This document shows positions 35,846 through 44,200 of a DNA stretch of 64,000 bases, piece by piece. The notes under the pieces were generated by a model that worked only from the letters and a program-made list of their open reading frames with translations, was not told where the DNA came from and did no database searches. Origin of the DNA: VAZQ01 sp963739385 (GTDB lineage Bacteria > Pseudomonadota > Alphaproteobacteria > Rhizobiales > Xanthobacteraceae); NCBI GenBank assembly GCA_963739385.1, contig CAVUAI010000014.1, forward strand, positions 9,054-73,053, written 5' to 3'. Position 1 is the first letter of the stretch; every line of letters starts with the position of its first letter. The position numbers were made by a program, and so were the translations under genes.

Positions 35846-35919
35846 GATTCTCTGCGCGCGCCCATCGGCCGCTACGCCGCTGCTGAAGAAAGAAGCTTGC
35901 GGCGTTGGCGGGATTCTGC

Positions 35920-35931
35920 TGCACTGCACAA
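35920..35931 (+). promoter_or_regulatory. candidate PhaR-type box upstream of meaA
   Basis: TGCACTGCACAA, 38-49 bp upstream of the meaA ATG. It fits TGCRNYGCASMA, the consensus I recall for PhaR in Bradyrhizobium, and differs by one base from the box upstream of mcd at 22699. Its position is right for a repressor overlapping a promoter. Confidence 0.45.
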
Positions 35932-35968
35932 TCGCGAGGCGGGCAACCTGGCCAAGCGAGGCGACCCC

Positions 35969-37957
35969 ATGAGCGAGCCAGCGGACGGCGCGCAGCGGCA
36001 ACGCGATCGGCCGTGGATCTTCCGCACCTATGCCGGGCATTCGACCGCGCACGAGTCGAACGCGCTCTATCGCCGCAACCTCGGCAAGGGCCAGACCGGT
36101 CTCTCGGTGGCGTTCGATCTGCCGACGCAAACCGGCTACGACAGCGATCACCCGCTCGCCAAAGGCGAAGTCGGAAAGGTCGGCGTACCGATCTCGCATC
36201 TCGGCGACATGCGCACGCTGTTCGATGGCATCCCGCTCGGGACCATGAACACGTCGATGACGATCAATGCCACGGCCGCGTGGCTGCTGGCGCTCTATGT
36301 TGCGCTCGCCGACGAGCAGGGCGTCGCGCGCGCCACCCTGCAGGGCACCACGCAGAACGACATCATCAAGGAATATCTCTCGCGCGGCACCCACGTGTTT
36401 CCGCCCGCGCCCTCCATGCGGCTCACCAAGGACGTGATCCTGTTCACGACCCGCGAGATGCCGAAATGGAATCCGATGAACGTGTGCTCCTACCACCTGC
36501 AGGAAGCGGGCGCGACGCCGGTGCAGGAACTCGCCTTTGCGCTCGCCACCGCAATTGCCGTCCTCGACACCGTGAGGACGACGGGCGCCGTGCCGGCGGG
36601 AGCGTTCGGCGAGGTGGTCGGACGCATCTCGTTCTTCGTCAATGCGGGTCTGCGCTTTATCACCGAGATCTGCAAGATGCGCGCGTTCGCCGAGCTGTGG
36701 GACGAGATCACGGCGGAGCGTTACGGCGTCAACGATCCCAAGCAGCGGCTCTTCCGTTATGGCGTGCAGGTCAACTCGCTCGGCCTGACCGAACAACAGC
36801 CGGAGAACAACGTCACCCGGATTCTCATCGAGATGCTGGCGGTGACGCTGTCGAAGAATGCGCGCGCGCGGGCCGTACAGCTGCCGGCCTGGAACGAAGC
36901 GCTCGGCCTGCCGCGGCCGTGGGACCAGCAATGGTCGCTGCGCATGCAGCAGATCCTCGCCTACGAGACCGACCTGCTGGAATACGGCGACATCTTCGAC
37001 GGCTCGCCTGCGATCACGGCCAAGGTCGAGTCCCTCAAGCGCGAGGCCAAGGAGGAGCTCGCGCATATCGAGGCGCTGGGCGGCGCGGTTGCCGCCGTCG
37101 AGCAAGGCTACATGAAGCACCAGCTCGTGGAATCGAACACGCGCCGCGTCGAGGCGATCGAGCGCGGCGAGCAGGCGGTGGTCGGGGTGAACCGCTTCGT
37201 CGAGAGCGAGCCGTCGCCGCTCGCGGGCGCGGCCGACGCCATCCTCACCGTGTCGCCGGAGGCCGAGGCCGAGCAGGTCGGCCGGCTCAAGGCGTGGCGA
37301 GCGAACCGCGATCAAAAGGCGGTCGCGGCTGCGCTCAAGCAGTTGCGCGCCGCGGCGCGAGAAAACCGCAACATCATGCCGCCTTCAGTCGAGTGCGCGA
37401 AGGCCGGCGTCACCACCGGCGAATGGGCCTTCGCCCTGCGCGAAAGCTTCGGCGAGTATCGCGCGCCGACCGGGGTCGGCCGCGCACCGCGCAACGAGAC
37501 CGTCGGGCTCGACGACCTGCGCGCCGACGTCGATCGCGTGTCGCGCAAGCTCGGGCGCCGGCTCAAATTCGTGCTCGGCAAGCCCGGTCTCGACGGTCAC
37601 TCCAACGGCGCCGAGCAGATCGCCGTTCGTGCGCGCGACGCCGGCATGGACGTGGTGTACGACGGCATCAGGCTCACGCCGGCGGAGATCGTCGAGGTCG
37701 CGCGCGAGCAGGGCGCACATGTGGTCGGGCTGTCGATCCTCTCGGGCTCGCATCTGCCACTGGTGCAGGACGTGGTGGCGCGCATGAAGACCGCGGGGCT
37801 CGACGATGTGCCGGTCGTGGTCGGCGGCATCATTCCACCCGAGGATGCGCGCGCGCTGCAGCAGGCCGGCGTGGCCGCGGTCTACACGCCGAAGGACTTC
37901 GAGTTGAACCGCATTATGGCGGACATCGTGCGCATTGTTGACCGAACTGCGGCATAG
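35969..37957 (+). CDS. meaA: ethylmalonyl-CoA mutase (MeaA)
   Basis: A 662-residue coenzyme B12-dependent mutase that rearranges (2R)-ethylmalonyl-CoA to (2S)-methylsuccinyl-CoA in the ethylmalonyl-CoA pathway. The catalytic barrel has the mutase features RTYAGHSTAHESNALYR, VAFDLPTQTGYDSDH and GTTQNDIIKEYLSRG. The C-terminal domain has the cobalamin motif DGHSNG (D542, H544, G547), the LSILSGSH loop and VVVGGIIP. Single-chain form and length fit MeaA/Ecm rather than two-subunit methylmalonyl-CoA mutase, and pairing with ccr supports this. The ATG at 35969 follows a GAGGCG site; upstream in-frame start at 35897 is unlikely. A candidate PhaR box lies 38 bp upstream. Confidence 0.93.
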   Translation: MSEPADGAQRQRDRPWIFRTYAGHSTAHESNALYRRNLGKGQTGLSVAFDLPTQTGYDSDHPLAKGEVGKVGVPISHLGDMRTLFDGIPLGTMNTSMTINATAAWLLALYVALADEQGVARATLQGTTQNDIIKEYLSRGTHVFPPAPSMRLTKDVILFTTREMPKWNPMNVCSYHLQEAGATPVQELAFALATAIAVLDTVRTTGAVPAGAFGEVVGRISFFVNAGLRFITEICKMRAFAELWDEITAERYGVNDPKQRLFRYGVQVNSLGLTEQQPENNVTRILIEMLAVTLSKNARARAVQLPAWNEALGLPRPWDQQWSLRMQQILAYETDLLEYGDIFDGSPAITAKVESLKREAKEELAHIEALGGAVAAVEQGYMKHQLVESNTRRVEAIERGEQAVVGVNRFVESEPSPLAGAADAILTVSPEAEAEQVGRLKAWRANRDQKAVAAALKQLRAAARENRNIMPPSVECAKAGVTTGEWAFALRESFGEYRAPTGVGRAPRNETVGLDDLRADVDRVSRKLGRRLKFVLGKPGLDGHSNGAEQIAVRARDAGMDVVYDGIRLTPAEIVEVAREQGAHVVGLSILSGSHLPLVQDVVARMKTAGLDDVPVVVGGIIPPEDARALQQAGVAAVYTPKDFELNRIMADIVRIVDRTAA

Positions 37958-38213
37958 CTCGCGCGAGGGCGCGCCGTCGTCCGCGGCGGGCGAAATTGCC
38001 GACCCGTGGCGCGGTTGCAACGGCGTTTGAAAGCAACAATCATTTCAATCTCGTAGGCACGTCAGCGAACCGGCATTCGTTGCGTCTCGGCGGCATGGCG
38101 CTGGCCCACATGCTTGACTCGCCGTGGCCTCGACGCGACGGTTGCCGCGGGGATCAGGGTGCGGTCGCAGCAACCGCTCGGCCGTTTGGGGTCGTGAGTT
38201 CGGGGGCAATCCG

Positions 38214-38981
38214 ATGAGAAAGCTGATCGTTGCCTGGTTTGGCATCGCCGCGCTCGCGGCCGCGTTGCGGCCCGCCGCCGCCGCCGACCTGCCGATGATA
38301 TACCGTCCGCAGCAGACCTACGTGATCTTCACCTGGACCGGCTTTTATTTCGGCGTTCACGGAGGCGGCGGCTGGGGGCAAAAGGAAGTGACCGCGGCTC
38401 CATTTCCCGTCGGCGGCGGGATCAATTTCGCCCAAAGCGCGGTGACCGCGAATCCCAGCGGATGGATCGCCGGCGCCCAGATCGGGGCGAACTATCAGGT
38501 CGGCTCGTGGGTGTTCGGCTTCGAAGCCGACGGCGGCGGCGCGGACCTCTCCGGCAATGCCACGTGCTCGCACTCGCTGGTCGGAATCGTCACCGTCACG
38601 GCGAACTGCAGCGCCAAGGTCAACTCGCTCGGGACCGTCGCGGGTCGGCTCGGCATCGCCCTCGATCGCATGCTCGTCTACGGCAAGGGCGGCGCCGCAT
38701 GGGCCAACGACCAGTATCAACTGAACTCAGCGCTCCTGGCATTCAACGCCAGCGAAACGCGCTGGGGCTGGATGATCGGCGCCGGCGTGGAATATTCCTT
38801 CACCGACACCTGGTCCGCGAAGATCGAGTACAACTATCTGGACTTCGGCACGCGCGCCATCCGGTTCACCGACACGACCGGCTTGTTCAACCTCGACACC
38901 AACATCAGCGAGCGCATTCACGTGGTGAAAGCGGGTATCAACTATCGCTTCGGCTGGGCGCCGGTCGGCGTCACCTACTGA
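38214..38981 (+). CDS. outer-membrane beta-barrel protein (Omp25/RopB-like)
   Basis: A 255-residue protein with a signal peptide ending near AAAADLP (cleavage about residue 23). The mature part shows the pattern common to rhizobial small porin-like proteins: FTWTGFYFGVHGGGGWGQ, GWIAGAQIGANYQVGSWVFGFEAD, the VAGRLGIALDRMLVYGKGGAAWA segment and a C-terminal HVVKAGINYRFGW strand. It is probably an eight-stranded barrel in the outer membrane. Unlike many such proteins it ends in GVTY rather than Phe. The ATG at 38214 has a GGGGG site 8-12 bases upstream. Single gene between meaA and the convergent kinase. Confidence 0.85.
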   Translation: MRKLIVAWFGIAALAAALRPAAAADLPMIYRPQQTYVIFTWTGFYFGVHGGGGWGQKEVTAAPFPVGGGINFAQSAVTANPSGWIAGAQIGANYQVGSWVFGFEADGGGADLSGNATCSHSLVGIVTVTANCSAKVNSLGTVAGRLGIALDRMLVYGKGGAAWANDQYQLNSALLAFNASETRWGWMIGAGVEYSFTDTWSAKIEYNYLDFGTRAIRFTDTTGLFNLDTNISERIHVVKAGINYRFGWAPVGVTY

Positions 38982-39005
38982 CCGCGGGCACTCGTCGGCC
39001 CGGTA

Positions 39006-40211
39006 TTACGGCCGCCGCACCGCGCCCAAGACCTGCGTGAGGGCGCTCGGGCTCAGCGGCTTGGTGAGATAGCCATCCATTCCTGCTGCTCGTCCCGCCG
39101 CTTCCTCGGCGGCGCCAGCGCGGCCGGACACGCCAACGATCGGAACGCGGCCAGCATCGCCGTTTAGGGCGCGAATGCGACGCGTCGCCTCGATGCCGTC
39201 GATGTCCGGCAGCGTGACGTCCATCAGCACCGCGTCATATTGCCCGTGTGCAACCGCCTCGACCGCCGCGCCACCGGTGCCGACGAAATCCGGCCGATGG
39301 CCGAGCTCGGTGAGGATGGTATTGAGCAGCACGCGGCCGTAGGGATTGTCCTCGACGCAGAGGATGGCGAGCGAAAGCGCCGGCGCGCCGCGCGGAAGGG
39401 CGCCGTCCGGCTGCGCCACCGTCGGCGCCTCCGCCACCGTATCCACGGTGACGCTGAGGCGAAAGCGGCTGCCGGTCCCGCGCTCGCTCGCCACGCTCAG
39501 ATCGCCTCCCATTGCCTTCGCGATGCGCTTGACGAAGGCCAAGCCGAGCCCGGCGCCGCCATAGCGGCGCGCGATTCCTTCATTCGCCTGCGCGAACGGA
39601 CGAAACAGCCGCTTGATCTCGGCCGCGGCGAGCCCGATGCCGTGGTCGGAAACGGTAAAGACGAGTCGCACCTTGTGGCGCGCGGCCTTCTCGCTGGTCA
39701 CGTCGAGACGGACGCTGCCGCGTTCCGTGAACTTCACCGCATTGTCGATGAGATTTTCCAGCGCCGCCCGCAGCCGCAGCGGATCGCCGATCACCGCCTC
39801 CGGCAGATTGCCGGAAATATGCACCTCATGCTCCAGCCCTTTGGCATCGGCGCGCCCCGCGAGCGACGCAGCCAGCGCCTCGGCGAGCCGGCGCGGACGG
39901 ACGAGCTCGCGGCGTAGCACCAGACCCTTGGCGTCGGCACGTGCGGCGTCCACGATCAGGGATGTGAGCAGCGCGAGATGCTCGGCCGTGCTCTTGATCG
40001 CTGTCGCCCAGCCGCGTTCGCGCTCGCCGAGATCGGAGGTGGCGAGCAATTCGCCCAGCGCCAGGATGCCGGTCAGCGGCGTCCTGATCTCGTGCGCGAC
40101 ATCCGCCAGCGTCGCTTCGATCGCACGCGACGGCGGCGCGGGTGCGCGCCGGCGCGCCGTGCGCCGGGCACGGCGTGGCCGCTTGGCCGCGGATATTCTC
40201 CTTTTCGCCAT
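39006..40211 (-). CDS. soluble hybrid histidine kinase with basic N-terminal tail
   Basis: A 401-residue protein with no membrane span. The dimerisation helix carries the phospho-His in VAHEIRTPLTG (H40), followed by the ATP domain with N box ENLIDNAVKF, G1 box DHGIGL and G2 region YGGAGLGLAFVKRI, then a receiver domain with LCVEDN, the phospho-acceptor Asp in LMDVTLPDIDG and Lys in YLTKPL. The first 22 residues are Lys/Arg/Ala-rich (AKRRISAAKRPRRARRTARR), unusual for a kinase. The ATG at 40211 has GAGGGG six bases upstream. No partner regulator is nearby; gluQRS ends 49 bp upstream on the same strand. Confidence 0.88.
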   Translation of the reverse strand: MAKRRISAAKRPRRARRTARRRAPAPPSRAIEATLADVAHEIRTPLTGILALGELLATSDLGERERGWATAIKSTAEHLALLTSLIVDAARADAKGLVLRRELVRPRRLAEALAASLAGRADAKGLEHEVHISGNLPEAVIGDPLRLRAALENLIDNAVKFTERGSVRLDVTSEKAARHKVRLVFTVSDHGIGLAAAEIKRLFRPFAQANEGIARRYGGAGLGLAFVKRIAKAMGGDLSVASERGTGSRFRLSVTVDTVAEAPTVAQPDGALPRGAPALSLAILCVEDNPYGRVLLNTILTELGHRPDFVGTGGAAVEAVAHGQYDAVLMDVTLPDIDGIEATRRIRALNGDAGRVPIVGVSGRAGAAEEAAGRAAGMDGYLTKPLSPSALTQVLGAVRRP

Positions 40212-40260
40212 CGCACCCCTCAGGGAGATTGCCACGGAGCGAGGCCGTCGGCCACTGCGC

Positions 40261-41127
40261 TCACGCCAGGCCGACCATCCGGCGGATATCGCCCGGGGTC
40301 GCTCCGCCGTCACGCAGCGCGCGCAAGGCGGTCGCCCGCGTCGATTTCGAGAGCTTCTGCCCGTGCGTGTCCAGAATCAGGCGGTGGTGGTGGTAGTTGG
40401 GCGCCGGCAGGCCGAGCAGCGCCTGCAGCAGGCGGTGCACGCTGGTCGACCAGAACAGGTCCTGGCCGCGCACGACATCGGTGACGCGCTGCCGTGCATC
40501 GTCGATCACGACCGCCAGATGATAGCTCGTGGGAGTTTCCTTACGTGCCAGCACCACATCACCCCACATCTGCGGCTGCGCCGCGACCATACCGGTTTCG
40601 CTGCGCGGACCACTCTCGCGCCATGTCAACGGACCGGCTTGCGCGGTTGCCGCCGACATATCCAGCCGCAAGGCATACGCCGCTCCGGATTCCATGCGCC
40701 GCCCGCGTTCCGCAGGCAAGAGATCGCGCGCATTGCCGGGATAGAGCGGCGCGCCGTCGGGATCACGCGGCCAGGGCGCCTGGGCCTCCCGCTCCGACAC
40801 CTGCCGCAAAATCTCGCTGCGGCTCTCGAAGCTCGGATAGAGCAGACCTTGGTCGTCGAGGCGCGCCAGCGCCGCACGGTGATCGCCGAGATGCACGCTC
40901 TGGCGCCACACCGGTTCCTCCCAGGCGATGCCGAGCCACGCCAGGTCCTGGTAGATCGCCTGCTCGTATTCCGGCCGGCAGCGCGTCACGTCGATGTCCT
41001 CGATACGCAACAGAAAGCGCCCGCCCGCCGCGCGTGCCATTTCGAAGTTGACCAACGCCGAAAACGCATGGCCGAGATGCAGATAGCCGTTGGGCGAGGG
41101 CGCGAAGCGAAAGACCGGACGAGACAT
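40261..41127 (-). CDS. gluQRS: glutamyl-queuosine tRNA(Asp) synthetase
   Basis: A 288-residue enzyme that activates glutamate and attaches it to queuosine 34 of tRNA-Asp. It is a truncated glutamyl-tRNA synthetase without the anticodon-binding domain, which fits the short length. The HIGH-type motif is APSPNGYLHLGHA near the N-terminus and the KMSKS-type motif is KLSKS near the end; LLRIEDIDVTRCRPEYEQAI is typical. The ATG at 41127 gives MSRPVFRFAPSPNG; a longer frame to 41199 runs toward the divergent AlkA gene. The hybrid kinase follows downstream. Confidence 0.93.
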   Translation of the reverse strand: MSRPVFRFAPSPNGYLHLGHAFSALVNFEMARAAGGRFLLRIEDIDVTRCRPEYEQAIYQDLAWLGIAWEEPVWRQSVHLGDHRAALARLDDQGLLYPSFESRSEILRQVSEREAQAPWPRDPDGAPLYPGNARDLLPAERGRRMESGAAYALRLDMSAATAQAGPLTWRESGPRSETGMVAAQPQMWGDVVLARKETPTSYHLAVVIDDARQRVTDVVRGQDLFWSTSVHRLLQALLGLPAPNYHHHRLILDTHGQKLSKSTRATALRALRDGGATPGDIRRMVGLA

Positions 41128-41201
41128 GCGCGGCGCGGACCGATGGTCACGGCGAAAAGGGGTTGCGTTCAGGGTCCATTTGTAGATGCTTCGCCGCAAT
41201 C

Positions 41202-41879
41202 ATGTCTCGCTTCATCCACACCGACGCCGATCTCGACCACGCGATCGCGCAGCTTGTCGGCGCCGACCCGCGCTTCGACGCGGTGCTTGCGCGCGCGGGA
41301 CGGCCGCCGCTGCGGCGTCGGCCGGACGGATTTGCCGGCCTCGCGGGGATCGTGGTGTCGCAGCAGCTCTCGACCGCGAGTGCGAGCGCGATCTGGGGAC
41401 GATTGAAAGCGGCCTTCGACCCGTTAGATCCCGAAGCGTTGCTGCGCGCGCGTTCCGCCAAGCTTGCCCGAATCGGCCTCTCGGCGCCCAAGATCCGCGC
41501 GCTCAAGGCGATCGCCAAGGCCGTCGCCCGTGGCAATCTGGATCTTGCCGCTCTGGTCGAAATGCCGGCCGACGAGGCGCACGCCGCCTTGACCGCGGTT
41601 CACGGCATCGGCCCATGGACCGCCGACATTTATCTCCTGTTTTGCCTCGGCCATGCCGACGCCTGGCCGGCCGGCGATCTGGCTTTGCAGGAGGCGACGC
41701 GCCTGCTGCTCGCGCTCGCGATGCGCCCGACCTCCAAGGAAATGCTGCCGCTCGCCGAACGGTGGCGACCCTGGCGCGGCGCCGCTGCTTACGTGCTGTG
41801 GTCGTACTATCGCGCCACCAAGCATCGCGATGGTGCTCCACTTCCAGCGGTGCCGGCACTGCGGAGGGCGAATGGCTGA
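41202..41879 (+). CDS. alkA: DNA-3-methyladenine glycosylase, AlkA type
   Basis: A 225-residue base-excision enzyme that removes alkylated purines. The helix-hairpin-helix is VHGIGPWTADIYLL (about 133-146) and the catalytic Asp is D159 in WPAGDLAL. The VSQQLSTASASAIWGRL segment matches the first helices of the fold. It lacks the N-terminal domain of E. coli AlkA, like other short bacterial forms. The ATG at 41202 gives MSRFIHTDAD. It overlaps the esterase gene by eight bases, suggesting coupling. Confidence 0.9.
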   Translation: MSRFIHTDADLDHAIAQLVGADPRFDAVLARAGRPPLRRRPDGFAGLAGIVVSQQLSTASASAIWGRLKAAFDPLDPEALLRARSAKLARIGLSAPKIRALKAIAKAVARGNLDLAALVEMPADEAHAALTAVHGIGPWTADIYLLFCLGHADAWPAGDLALQEATRLLLALAMRPTSKEMLPLAERWRPWRGAAAYVLWSYYRATKHRDGAPLPAVPALRRANG

Positions 41880-42546
41880 ACTCGACGGTCCCAAACTCGA
41901 GCCGCGCTCGGGTCCGGCGCGACAACTCGTCGTTTTCCTGCACGGCTACGGCGCCGATGGCAACGATCTCATCGATATCGGCCGCGCCTGGCAGGGACTT
42001 TTGCCGCAAGCGGCGTTCGTCTCGCCGCACGCGCTGGAGCCCTGCGGCCAGGCGCCGGTCGGCAAGCAGTGGTTTCCGCTGACCTTCCGCGATCCCAATG
42101 AGCGCTGGACCGGCGTCAACAAGGCGGCGCCGATGCTGCAGCGTTTCCTCGATGCCGAGCTCACGCGCCGCAACCTTCCGCCTTCGGCGCTCGCGCTCGT
42201 CGGCTTCAGCCAGGGCACGATGATGGCACTGCATGCCGGACTGCGGCGCGCTACGCCGCCGTTCGCCGTCGTCGGTTATTCCGGGCTGCTGGTCGTCCCG
42301 CCCGATGCCAACGCGGAAAAGTTCGCGGCCGAGATCACCTCGCGACCGCCGGTCCTGCTCGTCCACGGCGACCAGGACGATCTGATCCCTGCGCAGGCGC
42401 TGTTCCAGGCTTCGAGCGGGCTGGCCTCGCTCGGCGTGCCGGTCGAATGGCATCTGTCGCAGGGCATCGGCCACGGCATCGACCAGGAAGGGCTGCGCCA
42501 CGGCGGCGAGTTTCTCGCCCGGCGCCTCGCCGCCTCCTCGCGCTGA
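41872..42546 (+). CDS. alpha/beta hydrolase, phospholipase/carboxylesterase family
   Basis: A 224-residue serine hydrolase. Oxyanion region LHGYGADGND, nucleophile in GFSQG, acid Asp in VHGDQDDLIP and base His in QGIGHGID form the complete triad of the PF02230 family. Substrate unknown; related enzymes are carboxylesterases or acyl-protein thioesterases. The start overlaps the end of alkA by eight bases, and a flavin monooxygenase follows 45 bp later. Confidence 0.9.
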   Translation: MAELDGPKLEPRSGPARQLVVFLHGYGADGNDLIDIGRAWQGLLPQAAFVSPHALEPCGQAPVGKQWFPLTFRDPNERWTGVNKAAPMLQRFLDAELTRRNLPPSALALVGFSQGTMMALHAGLRRATPPFAVVGYSGLLVVPPDANAEKFAAEITSRPPVLLVHGDQDDLIPAQALFQASSGLASLGVPVEWHLSQGIGHGIDQEGLRHGGEFLARRLAASSR

Positions 42547-42591
42547 GGTCGCGCCGGCGCATGCACGCCATCCGAAGGCAAGAGCTGGGGC

Positions 42592-44190
42592 ATGGCGGCT
42601 GAGACCTTTGCGCTCGTCGTCGGCGGCGGACCGGTCGGCCTGGCGGCAGCCATCGAGCTCGCCTGGCGTTCCGTGCCGGTCATGCTGGTCACCGACAAGC
42701 TCGACACCGCGCAGCATCCCAAGTGCAACAACACCAATGCGCGCTCGATGGAGCATTTCCGCCGGCTCGGCATCGCGGATGAATTGCGCGCCGAGGGGCT
42801 GCCCGCTCACGTCGCACGCGCCTCCGCCTATGTCACGCGGTTCTGCGGCCACGAATTCGGCCGCCTGCCGCGTCCCTACTCGGACTGGCCGACGCCGGAA
42901 ATCCCCAACAACGTCTCGCAGATCGTGCTCGAGCGCGTGCTGCGGCGCTGCGCCGAACAACGAGCTCCCGGGCAGATCCAGTTCGGCTGGCGGCTCAATT
43001 CGTTTGCCGCCCATGCCGATCAGGTCGTTGCCGAGGTCGAGGCAACCCAGACCGGCGAGCGCCGCGAGATCAGGGCGCGCTACCTCCTCGGCATCGACGG
43101 CGCCGGCAGCACAGTGCGCCGCGCGCTCGGCTTCGCCATGGTCGGCGAGGACGGCACCACCCACCGCGCCTTCATGGGCGGCACCATGCTGTCGTTCTTC
43201 ATCCGCTCGCCGACGCTCATGGCGGCGAGCGGTCGGCCGCCGACCAACATGACCTGGATCCTCAATCCCGAGATGCGGGGAATGATGTATTCCCAGGACG
43301 GACGCGAGACCTGGGTCGTGCACTACCAGGTGACCCCCGGCACCGACTGGCGCGCGGTTGATGCCGATGCGGTGATCGCGGCGATGATCGGCGCCGACGT
43401 CGAGTTCGAGATCATCTCGGGCGGACCATGGACCGGCGGCCTCGCGCTGGTGGCGGAGCACTATCAGGCCGGTCCCGTTTTCCTGGCCGGCGATGCTGCC
43501 CACCTGTTCACGCCGCTCGGCGGACTCGGCATGAACACCGGCATCGGCGACGTGATGAACCTTTGCTGGAAGCTCGCGGCCGTGCACCAGGGCTGGGGCG
43601 GCCCGCAACTCCTCGACAGCTACGAGATCGAACGTCGGCCGATCGGCATGCGCAACGGGCAGCTCGGCGTGCGCTGCACCCGCATCATGGACGGCTGGGT
43701 CATGCCGGCGGACTTCGAGCACGACGGCGCCGCGGCGGCCGCCGCGCGACGCGCCTTCGGTGCGAGAATCATGGACGAAGACCGCGCACAATATCTCACC
43801 GTCGGCATCCAGCTCGGCGAGCGTTACGAGACTTCACCTATCGTCTGCACCGATGACGATATGCCGCCGCCGGATACCTGGGACCGATATACGCCGGTCG
43901 AGCGGGCGGGCGCCCGCGCGCCGCATGTCTGGCTGGCGCCGAAACGCGCCCTCTACGACGAATTCGGCAAGGGATTCACGCTGCTCGATTTCGGCGGAAA
44001 CGAAGGGGCGCGCGCGTTTGAAACGGCCGCACGGACGCGCAACGTTCCGCTGACGACGCTGCGGCTGACAGCTCCTGACGGACCTTACCGCAGCAAGCTG
44101 GTGCTCGTGCGCCCCGATCAGCACATCGCCTGGCACGGCGATACGGTGAGCGATGCGCTGGCGGTGATCGACCGCGTGCGCGGGGCGTAG
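42592..44190 (+). CDS. FAD-dependent monooxygenase, class A aromatic hydroxylase type
   Basis: A 532-residue flavoprotein. The FAD-binding loop is VVGGGPVGLAAAIEL at the N-terminus, the DG motif occurs in YLLGIDGAGSTVRRALG, and the GD motif is FLAGDAAHLFTPLGGLGMNTGIGD. The C-terminal thioredoxin-like domain (APKRALYDEFGKGFTLLDFG onward) is present. These features match PheA/MhpA-type aromatic ring hydroxylases. Substrate unknown, but the adjacent convergent Bug binding protein fits aromatic-acid catabolism. The ATG at 42592 is preceded by GGGG. Confidence 0.9.
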   Translation: MAAETFALVVGGGPVGLAAAIELAWRSVPVMLVTDKLDTAQHPKCNNTNARSMEHFRRLGIADELRAEGLPAHVARASAYVTRFCGHEFGRLPRPYSDWPTPEIPNNVSQIVLERVLRRCAEQRAPGQIQFGWRLNSFAAHADQVVAEVEATQTGERREIRARYLLGIDGAGSTVRRALGFAMVGEDGTTHRAFMGGTMLSFFIRSPTLMAASGRPPTNMTWILNPEMRGMMYSQDGRETWVVHYQVTPGTDWRAVDADAVIAAMIGADVEFEIISGGPWTGGLALVAEHYQAGPVFLAGDAAHLFTPLGGLGMNTGIGDVMNLCWKLAAVHQGWGGPQLLDSYEIERRPIGMRNGQLGVRCTRIMDGWVMPADFEHDGAAAAAARRAFGARIMDEDRAQYLTVGIQLGERYETSPIVCTDDDMPPPDTWDRYTPVERAGARAPHVWLAPKRALYDEFGKGFTLLDFGGNEGARAFETAARTRNVPLTTLRLTAPDGPYRSKLVLVRPDQHIAWHGDTVSDALAVIDRVRGA

Positions 44191-44200
44191 AAATTTAAGC

